Counted from the first letter of the stretch, positions 45,711 through 56,030 are shown. The stretch: 64,000 nucleotides of DNA from Piezodorus guildinii (GCA_023052935.1 CM041295.1:105836711-105900710), one strand, 5' to 3'. Notes: generated by a model not told the origin, from the sequence alone. A program made the numbers and translations.

Positions 45711-46799
45711 AGATATTCTCCTTCCAGAATAGATTGATTTTAGTACTAATTTTTGTATTTTGTTTTCGGTTTGGCTGATAAACGTTTTATTGGTTTTAAG
45801 TGCGTTCGGATAATAATTGATTTGTTTTAACTTCTTCGTGTTTCTTTTCTATGCTAATTTCTGTATTGGGTTTTGGGGGGTTTAGTTAGTGAATGTGTTA
45901 GTGTTTTTTTAGTCAGTTGGTCTAATGTATGTTTATTTCGTGTTTTTGTAACTTTTGATCTATTGGGTTACCGCTCATCCTTTTCATCAGGATAGAAATT
46001 TATCCATTTGGTTAATATTTTGGAGTTTGATAAAAATCAGATGAACAGAACGATTATATACGCCTATTTTTATTTGATGAAAAAAATTTAAACAAAATCT
46101 ACTCTAAAGCAACCAACTGAAATAATTAATACCGCACGTCAAATATGGGTTTATTATAACTTTTTCGTATTTATTCGCTATTAGGCTCAGTCGCTGCGTA
46201 ACCAAGGGCTCGTTACAGATTATACTTTTAATTTTAATTGCGCTAACTCATGCAGAGGTTTATTTTAACATGTTCGCATTATTTTTATACTTGAAAATAT
46301 ATTTACTTTTTAAAGGATTTTGTTAATGGTATTAATTATAGCAGTTGGTTGCTTTAGAGTAGATTTTGTTTGAATTTTTTTCATCAAATAAAAATAGGCG
46401 TATATAATCGTTCTGTTCAGCTGATTTTTATCAAACTCCAAAATATTAACCAAATAGATAAATTTCTATCCTGATGAAAAGGTTGAGCGATAACCCAATA
46501 GATCAAAAATTTTAAAAAAAAACACGAAATAAACATACATTAGACCAACTGACTAAAAAAACATTAACACATTCACTAACTAAACCCCCCGAAACCCAAT
46601 ACAGAAATTAGCATAGAAAAGAAACACGAAGAAGTTAAAACAAATCAATTATTATCCGAACGCACTTAAAACCAATAAAACGTTTATCAGCCAAACCGAA
46701 AACAAAATACAGAAATTAGTACTAAAATCAATCTATTCTGGAAGGAGAATATCTATTTAGTTATCATAAACCAATATTTGTGCGAGCGTGATTAAAATT

Positions 46800-47480
46800 A
46801 ATAGTATAATCGGTAACGAACCTTTGAGAAGCAGCTACTGATCCTAGTATCCAATAAATACGAAAAAGTTATAATAAACCCATATTTGAGCGAGCGCGAT
46901 TAAAATTAATGGTATAGTCGGTAACGAACCTTTGGGAACGCAGCTACTTAGCCTTGTATCCAATAAATACGAAAAAGTTATATTAAACCCATATTTGAGC
47001 GAGCGCGATTACAATTAATAGTATAATCGGTAACGAACCTTTGGGAACGCAGCTACTTAGCCTTGTATCCAATAAATACGAAAAAGTTATAATAAACCCA
47101 TATTTGAGCGAGCGCGATTAAAATTAGTGGTATAGTCGGTAACGAACCTTTGGGAACGCAGCTACTTAGCCTTGTATCCAATAAATACGAAAAAGTTATA
47201 ATAAACCCATATTTGAGCGAGCGCGATTAAAATTAATAGTAAAATCGGTAACGAACCTTTGGGAACGCAGCTACTTAGCCTTGTATCCATTAAATTACGA
47301 AAAAGTTATAATAAACCCATATTTGAGCGAGCGCGATTAAAATTAATAGCATAATCGGTAACGAACCTTTGAGAACGCAGCTACTTAGCCTTGTATCCAA
47401 TAAATACGAAAAAAGTTATAATAAACCCATTTTTGAGCTAGCGCGATTAAAATTATTAGCATAATCGGTAACGAACCTTT
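46800..47480. repeat. Right-arm tandem array, 7 x 109 bp, inverted
   Basis: The inverted unit marker CGGTAACGAACCTTTG starts at 46811, 46919, 47028, 47137, 47246, 47356 and 47466. An eighth, degenerate unit lies in the central spacer (about 46140-46255). Confidence 0.92.
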
Positions 47481-47956
47481 GGGAACCGAGCTACCGAGCC
47501 TGGTAATAATAAATACGAAAAAGTTAAAATGAAATTCCAAGTGTAAAAAAACATAATAGTAGGCCCCGATATCGTTTTTATCTGAAGAGTTTACAATAAT
47601 CTATAAACCCACTATCTTAATAATAATAAATTACCCTTATCAATTTTTTAACGAAAAGTTTAAAATAATCGACAATATGAAAAAAAAGATGGCTTAAAGA
47701 AATTATTAATATAAATTAACTTAATAGATGTATGTAATATACTCTATTCTGGCCACCACATATAAAAAAGTAATCAAGTACTCAAAAGTACGAAAATTTT
47801 GATTACAGAGGAAAATAGAAAGTAATCAGGAGGAAAGCTGAGTAGATTTTGTAATCAGCAGCGAGCATCATTTGATTACAGTAATCAGTACTCAATTTTT
47901 TTGAGTATTTGCCCTTCACTACTTAATACCTTAATCAACTACGCTCTTATCAATTT

Positions 47957-48900
47957 CTTTTTACTTTCACTTACATATACATGAACCATATAGTAAAGGA
48001 AAGTATTGCGATTAAGAAAGTTATCTAATTCGAGTTTTTACAGACTACTAAACAGAAAATCTAAGCTTACAGTTGACAACAAATTATTACTTTACAAGAC
48101 AATACTGAAGCCAATCTGGACCTACGGACTTGAACTGTGGGGGACAGCTAAACGTTCTAACATCAAACGCATTCAATCCTTTCAATCCAAAGTCCTGCGA
48201 ATAATAGTAAATGCTCCTTATTATGTATCCAACTATACCTTGCACCACGACCTTAATGTTCCATTTATTTCAGACCTGAGTCCATCTAAATTTTCCAAAT
48301 TCCACCAGAACCTCATTCATCATCCTAATCCTCTAGCACAATCCCTATCCAGCTCCACTCATCCATACAACCCTCCTAGAAAGTTGAAACGGCAGTGGCC
48401 CCGAGACATATTGTAAATATCTATTCTGGAGTTCTGACACTGGTCAGATTCTCCTCTCATGTGCGGTGTGATTGTGGCTGTGGCGCCCTCACTTAGCTTC
48501 CGCTGGCTCTCACCAGTGATGCGGCTGAGAGGGAGGCGCTGGGATCCTTTGGGCTCTGCTTGTCCTTCCACAAGTGGGGGGACAAGCCCCGTCCGGGGTT
48601 CCCGAGCTGATTGTAAATATTGTACATAGGTATGAATGAGACATGTTTTGTTTATTTATTTGTTAACTTCATTTATTTGTATTTATTTTGTCTATAAATT
48701 TTGTTATTGTATACGTTATTTATTTTGATTTTATTTTATGTAATTTGACTTTCCTTTTGTTTATATTGTAAATATTGTATGAATGAGATCCTGTAGCATT
48801 ATTATTATTGTCTATTATGACAAATTGTAATACATACGAATAAAAAAAGAAAAAAAAAAATTCGAGTTTTCACCGAAAATACAAGTTTTACCGTCTCCAC
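47957..48900 (-). mobile_element. HEL hairpin end split by Jockey-A
   Basis: HEL sequence runs 47957-48038 (ACTTTCACTTACATATACATGAACCATATAGTAAAGGAAAGT) and 48871-48900 (CACCGAAAATACAAGTTTTACCG), then is cut by an RTE-like fragment. Jockey-A sits between the two pieces with a TSD. Confidence 0.8.
48039..48858 (+). mobile_element. Jockey-A LINE, 5' truncated, in HEL
   Basis: An 820-bp copy from the reverse-transcriptase C-terminal region to an A-rich tail. The TSD AATTCGAGTTTT is perfect at 48027-48038 and 48859-48870. The coding end (to 48416) is open and reads YRLLNRKSKLTVDNKLLLYK, then YGLELWGTAKRSNIKRI, almost identical to the 10-kb copy. Confidence 0.92.
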
Positions 48901-49365
48901 TCAAGCCCAAGCTCCCAACATCAGCCTTAACGCAATCCTCCCATCTCCGCTTCGGCCTACCTTTCGGACGCCTACCAGTCGGATCAGCAAATACCAACTT
49001 TCTCGGAATCCGCTCGTCATCGAGCCCTACAACTTTACTCGCCCATTTGAGTCTCCGCGAAGCAATCAGCTCAATTATATTCACAGGATGCAAGTTCCGC
49101 AATTCCGCGTTGTGCAACCTTCTAAACTCTCCAGTGGCCTCATCTCTCTTTGGACCAAATATTTTACGCAATACCTTATTTTCGAAAACCTTAAGCCGTT
49201 GTTCATCCTTCAAAGTAAGCGGCCACGTTTCACATCCGTAAAGAACCGTTGGAAGAATAATAGTTTTATAAATTCTAATCTTTAAGTTTTTAAATAGAAG
49301 CCGCGAACTAAGTAACTTAGCAACTGAATAATAAATAACACGCATTTCCCACCTTTAACCGGGAC
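48901..49365 (-). mobile_element. RTE-like LINE 3' fragment
   Basis: The minus strand reads KTIILPTVLYGCETWPLTLK, then KVLRKIFGPKRDEATGEFRR and GRPKRRWEDCVKADVGSLGL, without a stop to 48901. Of the three copies it keeps the best reading frame but lacks the last about 60 bp and the (ATT)n tail. Its 5' limit coincides with the other copies. Confidence 0.85.
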
Positions 49366-49439
49366 CGTTTACAAATTTATTACATTTATAAATTACATTA
49401 CATTGCATAAATTACATTTATAAATGTATTACATTTATT

Positions 49440-49862
49440 TTACAAATGTATATACAATATATACAACAGGTAAAAGGGCTAAAATTACAAATACAGGCAT
49501 GAAATAGTCTTGTGAAGAAGCTACCCACTTCAATCATTCTTTTAGGTAACGCTATAATGTTTATTTTATTAGCCGGTCTCGAGGCCATCGTCTTTTAGGC
49601 ACCTCGGAGGATTATCACGTACAAATCTCGATGAGTGATTACGGACAAACAGGTTTGTGTGGGCTAGTAGTTTGGAATGAAAGGAAGTGTATCGATGTTG
49701 GGCCGAGTCTGCAAGTAGTGCGATATCGAGGTCTCTATGGATGATTTTATTAGTAACCAAATAAGGAGCATTTAGGATTTTTCGTAGGATTTTGTATTGC
49801 AAGGATTGGATGCGAGAGGAATTTGATGGTTTAGTAGAGCCCCATAGATCAATGCCATATGT
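49440..49862 (-). mobile_element. Jockey-B LINE 3' fragment
   Basis: The minus strand reads TYGIDLWGSTKPSNSSRIQS, then LQYKILRKILNAPYLVTNKI, with the Jockey-clade block YGIDLWG..NAPYLVTN. It ends CLKDDGLETG at 49569. This family differs clearly from Jockey-A. The 3' UTR extends to about 49440. Confidence 0.85.
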
Positions 49863-49869
49863 AAGTTAA

Positions 49870-50055
49870 TCTTAAAAGAGCTAAAGAGTTAAAGGAGAAA
49901 AGAGCTAAATTTCTTTTTTCGAGCATAAGAATAGTATTATAAATGTATAATATACCGTGTTCGTTTTTGTGCTAGACTTACCACACCCGCTACACACATA
50001 GTATTTTTCGCGCAACTAGGTTATTTGGACTCAAGAGACCCTAAAACTTCCCACG
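49870..50055. mobile_element. Rearranged HEL pieces in two orientations
   Basis: 49880-49955 (AAAGGAGAAAAGAGCTAAA, then TAATATACCGT) is in one orientation. 49956-50050 (TTTTTGTGCTAGACTTACCAC, then GGTTATTTGGACTCA) is in the opposite one. The junction joins two non-adjacent parts of the family head to head. Confidence 0.55.
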
Positions 50056-50291
50056 TTTACGGACGTTTGTTACAAGAGAGTTTAGCAGCTCTATTTCTTC
50101 TGGTCTTTCAACATATTCATGCCTAGCCAGGTTTTGAAGTTAATTGTATTTGGTTAACCATAATTCTTGTTTTGTATAATGTTTAGTATATTAGGTTGAT
50201 GTTTCCATAACCTTAATTCTTTAGTGAGAGAAGTTAGTTTAGGGTGCAGTCAAAAGAACACACAATTAAGATATAAACTTAATAATCTGGT

Positions 50292-50330
50292 GCCGACGTT
50301 TCGGCCTAAATTATAGGCCTTCTTCAGGGC
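50292..50330 (-). ncRNA. Hammerhead-like motif (PLE)
   Basis: Minus strand: GCC, CTGAAGA, A, GGCC-loop-GGCC, GAAA, CGTC, GGC. Both conserved boxes are exact and both stems pair; one extra A follows CTGAAGA. Confidence 0.5.
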
Positions 50331-50825
50331 TATATAAAAACCAAAACTAACAACCAGATTTACAATACAAAATAAAGAGATGAGTAAAAGAAATATACAG
50401 ATAATAAATACAAACTGCAATGAAGGTAATGACAAAGACAAATATAAAAAAAGATAATAAAAATAGAAAGATAATAGAAAATAAAATTAAAAAAGAGGTG
50501 AGAGATATTAACTCAGATATGAGTAAGTACCATTTGAAGAAAAGCGTCAGAACAATGAAGATATAATGGCCCAGGGTTGGTAAAATATTGAACTAAAAAT
50601 TGGCGGTAACAATGGTATGAACGTAAACATTAAACAAATGAATATTAAAAAATATTGGGAATACTTAATAAAATATTTTATAACAGCGAAAACAGTGTGA
50701 ATTAAAAATAGGGAATTATATAATGATAAACGTCTAGGGACAAACCAATATGGAATAGAAATGGGAGGAAATGTAAATCAGAATGACAAGAAACAAAAGA
50801 AACGAGTGAACAAAGTAATATAATA

Positions 50826-51733
50826 GAAGAAGAAGAAGATTTATTTATTTACCTAATATTTACAATGTACACTCAATACAAACATGTTTGGTTTCATAAT
50901 TTCAGTAGACCTTTTTTCATGATAACAGAGTTTCAATCATCTTTTGAATTTACAAATGATTATACAATATTTTGTTTAAGACAGTAGGAAAAGTAACACG
51001 AAAAAAAAAACCTACACAATATAAATTACAATATTAGTTTAATAGTACATGTTTGGTTCTTTTGTGCGTGTAGCGCTTTAGTCATGTTTTGTTGTAATTA
51101 CCAATTTCTAGTTTTAATGGGTTTTCAGAAGCTGTGGTTTTATCAAAATAGTTTTAGGTTACTGTGTAGATATACTGTTTTAATGTTGGGAGATTTAGTT
51201 CAAAGAGCATTTTTGAAATTTTAGTATATCGTGGGTAGTTGTTAATGATTCGCATACATGTATTTTGTATTGTTTCTATTTTTTTATAATTGGTATTGCA
51301 AGTCGAGCTCCAGACGGGCGATGCATAACATATCTGGGCAAGTATGACTGTTTTATATAGTAGTAGTTTGTTCTGAGTGCTTAAACTGGATTTTTTATTA
51401 AAATATGGGAACATTTTATAAATACATTTTTTTGTTTTTTCGGATTTTCTATTTATATGTTCGGTATAAGTTAACGATTTGTCTAATGTTATGCCTAAGT
51501 ATTTAACTGATTTAGACCAGTTAATGTGGACTGAGTTTAATAAAAGGTGAAGGTTTATATTCGGTCTGCGCTTAGTAATGATTATAGCTTCTGACTTGTT
51601 TGCATTTATTTTTAATTTCCACATATTGCAATATTTATTGATTTTTTTTAAGTTTAGCTGTAACCTGTTAACTATGGTATCGATGCGATAAGATGATGTA
51701 TATAGGGCTGTATCATCAGCGTAAAGAGATCTT
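50826..51733 (-). mobile_element. Jockey-type LINE, 5' truncated, nested
   Basis: The minus strand starts at the catalytic motif (LRSLYADDTALYTSSYRIDT), continues LQLNLKKINKYCNMWKLKIN, and has YLGITLDKSLTYTEHI and YASPVWSSTCNTNYKKI before a stop at 51154. A 3' UTR and a (TTC)n tail follow. A perfect 13-bp TSD AAGTAATATAATA lies at 50813-50825 and 51734-51746. Truncation falls just upstream of YADD. No stop occurs between YADD and the natural end, so the insertion is fairly young. Confidence 0.9.
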
Positions 51734-51982
51734 AAGTAATATAATAATAATTGATAATTTTATTTATTTTTTTTTATATTTTTAAGTTTATATCATAATT
51801 GTGTGTTCTTTTGACTGCACCCTGAACTAACTTCTCTCACTTACACAGTCAACCATTCTCTGTTTCGCTAATTCTTTTGTGTATAATTTTTAGGTATATT
51901 AGGTTAATTTTTTAAATGTTTGTCCTAATTTAAAATAGTTAATAAATAAAGTAAAGTAAAAATATAATCCAATACTATATTA

Positions 51983-52880
51983 TTGGGTTGATGCAAAATT
52001 AATGCAGGTTTTTAGTAGGTATTGTAAATACGCCATATCTTTACTTTAACCATATATATTTAATCAAAATAATTTCCATCTGAATCAATGCACTTTTGCC
52101 AACGTTCAACAAGCTTTCTTATTCCACCAGAAAAAAAATCCGAATCCCTGGACTCAATGAAATCACGAAAAGAATTTTCAATGTCGTCCTGGTTTTGAAA
52201 ATTTTTCTCCCTCAAAAAGTTGTCCAGATGCCTGAAAAAGTGGAAGTCTGTAGGAGAGAGGTCAGGTGAATAAGGCGGATGTTGGAGAACTTCGTAGCCC
52301 AACTCGTGCAGTCGTCGAAGCGTTGGTTGTGCAACGTGTGGTCTGGCGTTATCGTGGAGCAGGATCGGCCCCTTCCGATTCATCAATGCTGGGCAAAGAC
52401 GTTGCAATTTTTGAGTTCCGAGTTCCGCCGCCATTTCTCGTGTGGTTTTGGTTGGGTCTTCTTCCACTTTTGACCTCAGCTGGTCGTTGTCCAGAGCAAG
52501 ATGACGGCCCCGACCTTCCTTGTCTTCGAGGTCGAAATCTCCTCTGCGAAACTTCTGGAACCAACGCTGCACCGTGCACTCATTAATAGCCCCTGACCCC
52601 ACACTTCATTAATATTACGAGCCGTTTGCGCAGCGCTGCGCCCTAATTTAAATTCGTAAAAATAAATTTGACGAAAATCGCACTTTGACATTTTCGATTC
52701 AAGACCTTTGAACACACTGAACAAAACGATTTTACTAAACAAATTCATGGTGAAAGAGAGGGTATTAGATAAGGTTTGTTTTGGTATAATAATGATCAAT
52801 GTTAGGATTAGCTTTGTTTACACAATTGGAATTAAGATATTGCAATAGAGGAAACCTGCATTAATTTTGCATCAACCCAA
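51983..52880 (-). mobile_element. Mariner element, internally deleted
   Basis: The ends TTGGGTTGATGCAAAATTAA and onward are inverted repeats of about 29 bp, flanked by TA at 51981-51982 and 52881-52882, the mariner target. The length is 898 bp against about 1.3 kb for a complete mariner. TIR and protein resemble the cecropia subfamily. It lies in the host intron. Confidence 0.95.
52060..52690 (-). pseudogene. Mariner transposase, deleted and frameshifted
   Basis: The N terminus reads MSKCDFRQIYFYEFKLGRSA, then AQTARNINEVWG. A frameshift near 52600 leads to GAINECTVQRWFQKFRRGDF (HTH region). After TTREMAAELGTQ the frame jumps to KLQRLCPALMNRKGPILLHD, then NARPHVAQPTL. It keeps HDNARPH (second catalytic Asp) and HPPYSPDLSPTDFHFF (third), and ends KCIDSDGNYFD. 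About 130 residues are missing, including the first catalytic Asp and part of the DNA-binding region, so it cannot be active. The coding strand is minus, start near 52690. Confidence 0.92.
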
Positions 52881-52909
52881 TACATGCAAGCACGTAGTAG
52901 GTTAAACGC

Positions 52910-52985
52910 GTATTACCGGTGAAAACTCGAACTCGAAAATTTTCACGCCTATATATTCCATGTATAGGTAAGCGAAAGTAAAAAG
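52910..52985 (+). mobile_element. HEL hairpin-end fragment
   Basis: Reads TACCGGTGAAAACTCGAACTCG, then the palindrome GCCTATATATTCCATGTATAGGTAAGCGAAAGT. Only the last 75 bp of the family are present. Confidence 0.65.
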
Positions 52986-53155
52986 AAACGAATAAGAGCG
53001 AGATTAATTAAGGTATTATGTAATATAAAACGGATTGAGGAATTAATTTTAAATTGGACCCGTTAAAGCTTTTATGATCCTATCGGGGTTGGAACCTGGG
53101 ACCCGAAGAAGAGTAGCCAAATGCTCCACCCACTAGACCACATCACTCGCTATAT
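52986..53155 (-). mobile_element. SINE-D-like tRNA-derived repeat; paralogous empty site
   Basis: Minus-strand head GATGTGGTCTAGTGGGTGGA (A-box region) with a B-box-like CCCAGGTTCCAACCCC, then a body CCAATTTAAAATTAATTCC..CTTAATTAA. The body matches the flanks of the RTE-like and hAT insertions at 44.0-44.65 and 47.92-47.96 kb, including the adjoining HEL end. A functional tRNA gene is unlikely because no proper acceptor stem is evident. Confidence 0.6.
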
Positions 53156-53188
53156 GTTTCATATAGCTAAGTGAAAGTAAAAATTATG
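53151..53188 (+). mobile_element. HEL palindrome scrap
   Basis: CTATATGTTTCATATAGCTAAGTGAAAGTAAAAA is the HEL terminal hairpin only. Confidence 0.5.
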
Positions 53189-54030
53189 AAAGCTTGTGTA
53201 AAATCAATAATATCCAATGTTTGCAAAAAACAGCTCCTGAAAAGATAAAAAAATTGTATACCCTAAAACGGTTGCAACGCCTGGATCCGATGACCATGAT
53301 GCATTGAACACAGTGAATTAGCTGCAAATTAAACCTTGGGTTGGCGGTAGATCAATAGTTTTGATAGCTATCCTTAATGAAAAGAGGGGGGATTTCCAGA
53401 TGAAATCATGAGCTCCACTTTGTTACCACCTACTCCTTTTCACTTGTAGCTGATCTCTGCCATAGTTAAATTACAGAGCAGATCTTCGGTTCAAGCCTGA
53501 AATAGCTTCGGCTTTTACACCTCAGTCCTTATAACGTTCGCTTATTTCGTCGGTTTTTAGTCTCACTCTGAAAATTCTCAGAGTACTATCTCATTTATAT
53601 ATATCGCACACCAAGAAAGCTTCAAGCTACCCTTACCTTTACATATTTGTTTCCATATTGTGGATTATGAACACCTCACAGCATAAACTTTACTGAGCAT
53701 TATCCCTATGATTTTGGTAGGTCATTCTCAGGTAAATAGACAAACTGAAGGAAGTCAGACTGATGAACAAACTAGTAGGGAAGCAGATGGAAACCGGAAC
53801 ATAATTAATTCTTGATGTCTAAACTTGAAACAAAATTTTCGATTCTGATAGATCCTGAAGGTGGGTGAGATACCCCGAAACGCCAATTTGTATTGATACT
53901 GTGAATTAAAAGGTCCGTTGGAAGAAATAAAAAAAAAGCTCATAATTTTACTACCACAAAAATTACTCAATTTCTTCCGTTCATTAGGAATATAACAATA
54001 AAAAGTAATTTTAATATGTTTTTCTAATTA
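53189..54030. other. Unassigned, ending in a PLE-type end (53840-54000)
   Basis: 53200-53830 holds no recognised gene or repeat. 53845-54010 is an inverted copy of 7860-8023: it shares GGAAGAAATTGAGTAATT (reversed), the GGACCTTTTA region and the hammerhead-like motif, so it is a solo PLE-type end. Confidence 0.5.
53850..53889 (+). ncRNA. Hammerhead-like motif (PLE), solo end
   Basis: AGATC, CTGAAGG, T, GGGT-loop-ACCC, C, GAAA, CGCC, AATTT. Stem II pairs; stem I is weakened relative to the 7984-8023 copy by changes that look like CpG decay. Confidence 0.35.
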
Positions 54031-54040
54031 TTGGGAGCGG

Positions 54041-54905
54041 CGCACAGTGGGGCAAATGCGGAAAAAATTCGATTTTTCGAAATTTTTTATTTTGATCATC
54101 TGGCTCGTGTTTCTGTAGTACATTAGCCACTGCATCTAGATATAGCACAAATTTAATCCAGACTAATGTTTAGCCCCATTTATTGAGGCTTAAATTCAAG
54201 ATAGTAGAAGTTTTGCTTAAATTACACCTAACTTTATGAGTTTGCTACATAACTGGAAAAATAATGAAATGATTCTAATGTTTTATTACTGTTCTAGGAT
54301 GTTTGAATATGCTACACATCAGACGAATTGGTCAAAAAAATATTTTTGATCACGTAACCAGACCAAAGCTAAGAACTACCGTAAACATTTTGAAAAGGTA
54401 GTGCAACAAAAAAAGCTCCACCTTCCTCCGGGATGGGGAAGGTATTTTCTCAAAATAGACGTTTTAAAATAAAGATTAGAACAAAAATGATCTGCCTTTA
54501 TCTGCCTATCCGATCATAACACCGCAAAAAAAAGAAAGCATTAGAGTATCCCTTTGTTTGTGGCACTATTTTGTTTACCCAACTGGCTCAGATAATACGT
54601 GTTCCCTCGTCAAAACACATTTAATTCCAGTTCAGTCTAGTTACAAACGTTGTCTAGCCATGAACTCTATCAAATTTATACCGCGATTTGTGTGAGTGCT
54701 TGAGGGGTGGTACAAACTTCGACGTATTTCTTCGACGAAATCACCCCGAACTTGACGAGGAATTTAGTTATTTAATTTTCTTTAAAATGTTAATAAATAC
54801 CGTTAAACTATGTGTATTTTTATATTCCGAGTCGAATGAGACCAATCCCAGGTTTCTATGTTAATCCGTTTTCGAGATATTGAATTTTTTCCGCTTTTTG
54901 GCAAT
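54041..54905. mobile_element. Possible hAT-like nonautonomous element
   Basis: The left end GCACAGTGGGGCAAATGCGG, then AAAAAATTCGA, and the right end, inverted, GGTGGGGCCGAATTGC..AAAGCGGAAAAAATTCAA, are imperfect inverted repeats. A CACAGTGGGG start is common among hAT elements. A TSD was not resolved because SINE-C adjoins the right end. No coding sequence. Confidence 0.4.
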
Positions 54906-54914
54906 TCGGCCCCA

Positions 54915-55224
54915 CCATTCGGCGTGGTCTAGTGAATAGAGCTATAGTCGTCTACTGTTCTCCGGGTCCCGGCTGTGGCAGAATATTATTTATTCTGTTA
55001 ATTCAGCCGGGGGACGACCCTAGGATATGGAGACCATCCTGGGTCAGACCCAGCCTCTATAAAGTGGGTGGTACCCAATAAGATTGGGGAAAAAACCTGG
55101 CGGCTGAGCGTGATCAAGTCCTAATCACCTAATTGCACGGCCTTTGGCCTAGAAACAGTACGAATCTCTATATGTACTGAGCCCGTCTCTTCATGGGTTG
55201 TAGTGATACAGGATTTTTTTTTTT
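54915..55224 (+). mobile_element. SINE-C, tRNA-derived, nearly full length
   Basis: Head GGCGTGGTCTAGTGAATAGA (A box) and CCGGGTCCCGGCT (B-box-like). Body CGGGGGACGACCCTAGG, ACCATCCTGGGTCAGACCCA, CCTAATCACCTAATTGC, ending in a T-run. It aligns with 24829-25162. Confidence 0.82.
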
Positions 55225-55267
55225 CAATATAAAAAGTTCGTGGTTAACTAACTTCCACAACCCAACT

Positions 55268-55630
55268 AACTTTCACCTAACTTATACATGACATATAGAG
55301 TATGGGTAAAGTTTAATGGAAATACTCCTGTCCAAACAACCAGTCTCGCAAAATACCCTGTATATGTGTCTTAATCTTGAAAGGCAAGCTCAAAAACGGA
55401 AATTCCGTAAGAAACTTAAATTGAAGTGTATGCATGGGATATTACGGCAAATTTTTCATTGAAATTGAAACACCTTAATTAATTTTAGACGTTTAACAAT
55501 TTTCTCAAAAACTCTGCTGCTTTTGACTAAATTTGATGTAATGTTGTAAAATTATAAAAACGGACTTAAATATAAAGTAGTTTTTAATGTGATTGAAATA
55601 GTCTGTCCGAATTTTCCAAAGTTCTATCCT
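55268..55630 (-). mobile_element. HEL copy, old, partial
   Basis: Begins ACTTTCACCTAACTTATACATG and follows the family order through CAACCAGTCTCGCAAAA, ACGGAAATTCCGTAAGAAAC and GATTGAAATAGTCTG. It is strongly diverged. Confidence 0.6.
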
Positions 55631-55756
55631 CTCTCACAATATGACGGGAGATTTATGTGACATTCTGTATAGAGAGAGATACTTTAGATCGACGCTGGAA
55701 TCCAAAAAATCTTACTAGGTCTCGCCCTCAGTGAATCATTAAATAAAAAAGTTAGG

Positions 55757-56030
55757 GGTCACCTGTTGCATATTAGTTATCATAACAGCCTTCTATGCTC
55801 AAGGTCACGGGTACAAACCTGCAAGCGGTTTTAGGTAAAAAAATCCTTAGTTATGCCGCTGTCCTTCGGAGAGGACGTTAAAAGGTAATCCCGAGCCTGT
55901 GCGTTGTCAGGTACTCGTTAGAGATACCTACCCTAATTAAACTTGGATAGGCATAATTTAGGACTCCCACTGTAGTATCGTCCGAATAGCCACAGCAGTA
56001 TAAAGTGACGTTAAATAAATAAACAAATAT
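55757..56030 (+). mobile_element. SINE-B copy
   Basis: Starts GGGTCACCTGTTGCATATTAG (A box decayed) and keeps GTCAGGTACTCGTTAGAGAT, CTAATTAAACTTGG and AGCAGTATAAAGTGACGTTAAA. No convincing TSD. Confidence 0.8.

Larger units (their letters stand above)
44662..47921. mobile_element. hAT-type foldback element with giant TIRs
   Basis: The ends are TAGTGATGGGCAAATACTCA and, inverted, TAGTGAAGGGCAAATACTCA. An 8-bp TSD CTTAATAC is perfect at 44654-44661 and 47922-47929. TAGTG-type ends with an 8-bp TSD are the signature of the hAT superfamily. The arms (about 44662-46130 and 46328-47921) are inverted repeats of about 1.5 kb, and each contains seven copies of a 109-bp unit. No transposase is encoded, so movement would depend on a hAT transposase supplied elsewhere. 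It lies in the intron of the host gene. Confidence 0.92.
50222..51845. mobile_element. PLE-related element with TIRs, carrying a nested LINE
   Basis: The left end TGAGAGAAGTTAGTTTAGGG, then TGCAGTCAAAAGAACACACAATT, is repeated inverted at 51797-51843. A hammerhead-like motif follows the left end (50292-50330). A Jockey-type LINE piece with a 13-bp TSD occupies 50826-51733; without it the element is about 0.7 kb. The ends match those at 11.5 and 23.1 kb. Confidence 0.72.

Noticed and set aside
44980..47480. CRISPR-like regular repeat array at 44.98-47.48 kb
   Set aside because: The 109-bp units are contiguous without unique spacers and occur in both arms of a eukaryotic foldback element.
52266..52586. 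106-codon plus-strand open frame in the mariner
   Set aside because: It is a shadow of the minus-strand transposase, which has clear catalytic motifs.
53083..53155. Possible tRNA gene on the minus strand
   Set aside because: There is no matched acceptor stem and the sequence is joined to a repeat body found elsewhere in the window.
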